Below, one piece after another: positions 7,496 through 8,871 of a stretch of DNA of 8,871 bases (its first letter is position 1; the number at the start of each line of letters is the position of its first letter). This DNA is from an uncultured Pseudomonadota bacterium (GTDB taxonomy: Bacteria; Myxococcota; UBA796), in NCBI GenBank assembly GCA_913040875.1, contig CAJWHX010000117.1:1-8871 (forward strand), read 5' to 3'. The notes beneath the pieces were generated by a model. It worked only from the letters and a program-made list of their open reading frames with translations. It was not told the DNA's origin and did no database searches. Position numbers and translations under genes: made by a program.

Positions 7496-8455
7496 ATGAG
7501 CAACATCCACATTCTCACAAACCCATTGAGCGGTAAGAATCGTAAACATCCTACACGATTCGAGAAGATGATGTCTGTCGCAACACAGAACTGTGCCCCT
7601 GAAAACACACTCACAACCCATCAGCCACACGGTCTCGATGCTCTTTTAGAGAGTATAGAGTCCATCAAAGAATCGGAAGCCGACATCCTCTGCATCGACG
7701 GTGGAGATGGCACCATCCATCAAGTCTTCACAGCTCTTTGGAAAGTGTACGGTACGGATACTCCCTATCCGACGATTGCCCTCCTAAAAGGCGGCACGAT
7801 GAACAACGTTGCGAGAAATGTTGGGGTTGGATTTTGGACCACTGCAGAATCTCTATTGAAACGGATTGCATCTGGCGGAGACTTGAAGCAAAGATCTCAG
7901 CACCCACTCGTTGTTTCTAATTCATCGGGTGTAGAACGCTCTGGATTCATTTATGGAAATGCGGCTCTGGCACCCTTTATGCAAGATTACTATGAAGGCG
8001 CTCCGCCCTCTCCGCTCAAAGGTTTCTTGATGTTTTGCAGGGCAACCCTGTCCGCCATTTTTGGGATGGCGTACTCTAAAAAGATGATGCCACCTGTCGA
8101 AATACAAATATTCGTCGACGGAGATGCTCTTCCGAAAACCACATACACGCTTATTGGAGTGAGCACCGTTGCCGACGTTGGATTTTACTGCAGACCCTTT
8201 TACCACACCTTAAAACAACACAACATCGTACAATTACTCGGTATGACCTGCTCACCCCTGCATATTGCGAAGATTATTCCCAAACTGTGGCTAGCCAAGC
8301 CAACAAAAAAATCCTACATCAAAGATATCGTTAGCCGAGAAATCCGATTTGAATATACCAAACCACACATTTCCACCATCGATGGGGATGTGTATCCAGC
8401 AGAGACGATGGATACCGTTCGAGTCGGTCCACCAGTTGAATTTATACACCTCTAA
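7496..8455 (+). CDS. diacylglycerol/sphingosine kinase-family lipid kinase
   Basis: 319 residues, the usual length for bacterial DAGK-catalytic-domain proteins (DgkB/YegS type), which transfer the ATP gamma-phosphate to a lipid hydroxyl at the inner face of the membrane. Motifs in order: ILTNPLSGKN (6-15, matching NPxSG), ILCIDGGDGTIHQV (64-77, the GGDGT nucleotide loop) and LLKGGTMNNVARN (96-108, in place of the common LPxGTxND). A GFIYGNAALAPFMQDYY segment follows near 150-166. The C-terminal lobe ends in DGDVYPAETMDTVRVGPP, a typical closing strand pattern. The ATG at 7496 has GAGG 10 bases upstream, a rather long spacer. The lipid substrate cannot be told. It is divergent from the amidotransferase gene, and a GNAT-like gene follows after 14 bases, probably in the same transcript. 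Confidence 0.88.
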   Translation: MSNIHILTNPLSGKNRKHPTRFEKMMSVATQNCAPENTLTTHQPHGLDALLESIESIKESEADILCIDGGDGTIHQVFTALWKVYGTDTPYPTIALLKGGTMNNVARNVGVGFWTTAESLLKRIASGGDLKQRSQHPLVVSNSSGVERSGFIYGNAALAPFMQDYYEGAPPSPLKGFLMFCRATLSAIFGMAYSKKMMPPVEIQIFVDGDALPKTTYTLIGVSTVADVGFYCRPFYHTLKQHNIVQLLGMTCSPLHIAKIIPKLWLAKPTKKSYIKDIVSREIRFEYTKPHISTIDGDVYPAETMDTVRVGPPVEFIHL

Positions 8456-8469
8456 CCCCAAACACCACC

Positions 8470-8871
8470 ATGTCCAACCTCATACGACCACTCACAAATG
8501 ACGATATAGACCGCATTCGGCCGCTACTCAATCAATCCCCCGTAGCGAACCTCTACTTGCGGGACTTGGTCGATCGTCAAGGCATTGACTACTTTGGAAT
8601 GCACCGATGGATGGGGGCTTTTGAACACGACACGCTGGTGGCACTGAATGCCGATATTGCTGCGGTAAATCCAACCGTTCCCTGCAAGCTCAGCGTTCCC
8701 GTTGGCAAACCAGAAGCCTGCGTGGCCTTTGGACATTTTACGGCTGGTAAAGGCGGTACTGAACGCATCATGTCTCTGCGTGATTCTTCAGAAGCATTTT
8801 GGCAAGGACTGGGCACCCCCAAACCGCTCATCAATCATCCTCAGCACGTGATGTCCATTCATCAACCGAGT
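8470..8871 (+). CDS. probable GNAT-family acetyltransferase, N-terminal part, cut by window end
   Basis: 134 codons are open from the ATG at 8470 to the window edge with no stop. The translation starts MSNLIRPLTNDDIDRIRPLL, a common opening for GNAT proteins, followed by NLYLRDLVDRQGID and then GMHRWMGAFEHDTLVAL. Later stretches (CKLSVPVGKPEACVAFG, SEAFWQGLGTP) resemble from memory the N-terminal domain of DUF4081-type GNAT proteins. The acetyl-CoA binding loop would lie beyond the window, so the assignment is not proved. There is no purine-rich ribosome binding site before the ATG (AACACCACC), so it may rely on coupling to the lipid kinase gene that ends 14 bases upstream. The open frames on the opposite strand here are treated as shadows. 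Confidence 0.6.
   Translation, partial: MSNLIRPLTNDDIDRIRPLLNQSPVANLYLRDLVDRQGIDYFGMHRWMGAFEHDTLVALNADIAAVNPTVPCKLSVPVGKPEACVAFGHFTAGKGGTERIMSLRDSSEAFWQGLGTPKPLINHPQHVMSIHQPS

Noticed and set aside
7417..7614. 66-codon N-terminal extension of the amidotransferase frame
   Set aside because: It would overlap the lipid kinase gene on the other strand. The ATG at 7416 has a strong GAGGAG site and matches the expected family N-terminus and length.
8524..8834. Two minus-strand open frames at the right edge
   Set aside because: They oppose the 134-codon GNAT-like frame, which begins 14 bases after the kinase gene and has a family-like N-terminus. The minus frames show no recognisable features.

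Overview
The window is gene-dense bacterial DNA of roughly balanced base composition, judged by eye. It holds nine protein genes, two of them cut by the window edges. I found no RNA genes, mobile elements or CRISPR arrays, and no gene-free gap longer than about 80 bases. Gram-negative envelope features are clear: a periplasmic c-type cytochrome, a Tat-type signal, a likely outer-membrane beta-barrel and a PEGA-domain lipoprotein candidate. The mix of PEGA, TPR and DUF547 proteins resembles Myxococcota and related former Deltaproteobacteria. That placement is an inference of low confidence.

Left part, 1-3851, minus strand: a tight four-gene unit. In transcription order it encodes a small beta-barrel-like exported protein (3851-3327), a [2Fe-2S] subunit of the isoquinoline 1-oxidoreductase (IorA) type (3297-2794), a Tat-exported molybdopterin-binding subunit of the IorB type (2801-528), and a diheme cytochrome c cut by the window start (531 to <1). 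The last three would form a periplasmic molybdenum hydroxylase or aldehyde dehydrogenase. Electrons would pass from the Mo cofactor through two [2Fe-2S] clusters to the cytochrome and on to the respiratory chain. The substrate cannot be read from the sequence.

Middle, 3928-5178, plus strand: a PEGA-domain protein and a DUF547 protein lie in the same direction. A 76-base divergent promoter region separates them from the oxidoreductase unit. They converge with the next minus-strand unit across 11 bases that carry a small hairpin.

Right part, 5190-8871: a minus-strand pair encodes a peptidase C26 / PuuD-like class I glutamine amidotransferase (7416-6679), overlapping by 8 bases a TPR protein with a long Pro/acidic linker and a C-terminal membrane anchor (6686-5190). 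Divergent from it on the plus strand are a diacylglycerol/sphingosine kinase-family lipid kinase (7496-8455) and, 14 bases on, the N-terminal part of a probable GNAT acetyltransferase (8470 to >8871). The 79-base divergent gap holds a perfect 17-bp dyad (7433-7449), the best operator candidate in the window.

The points most worth following are the dyad, the coupling of a PuuD-like hydrolase to a tail-anchored TPR protein, and the beta-barrel gene leading the molybdoenzyme operon. I see no clear sign of a wholly new defence or mobile system.
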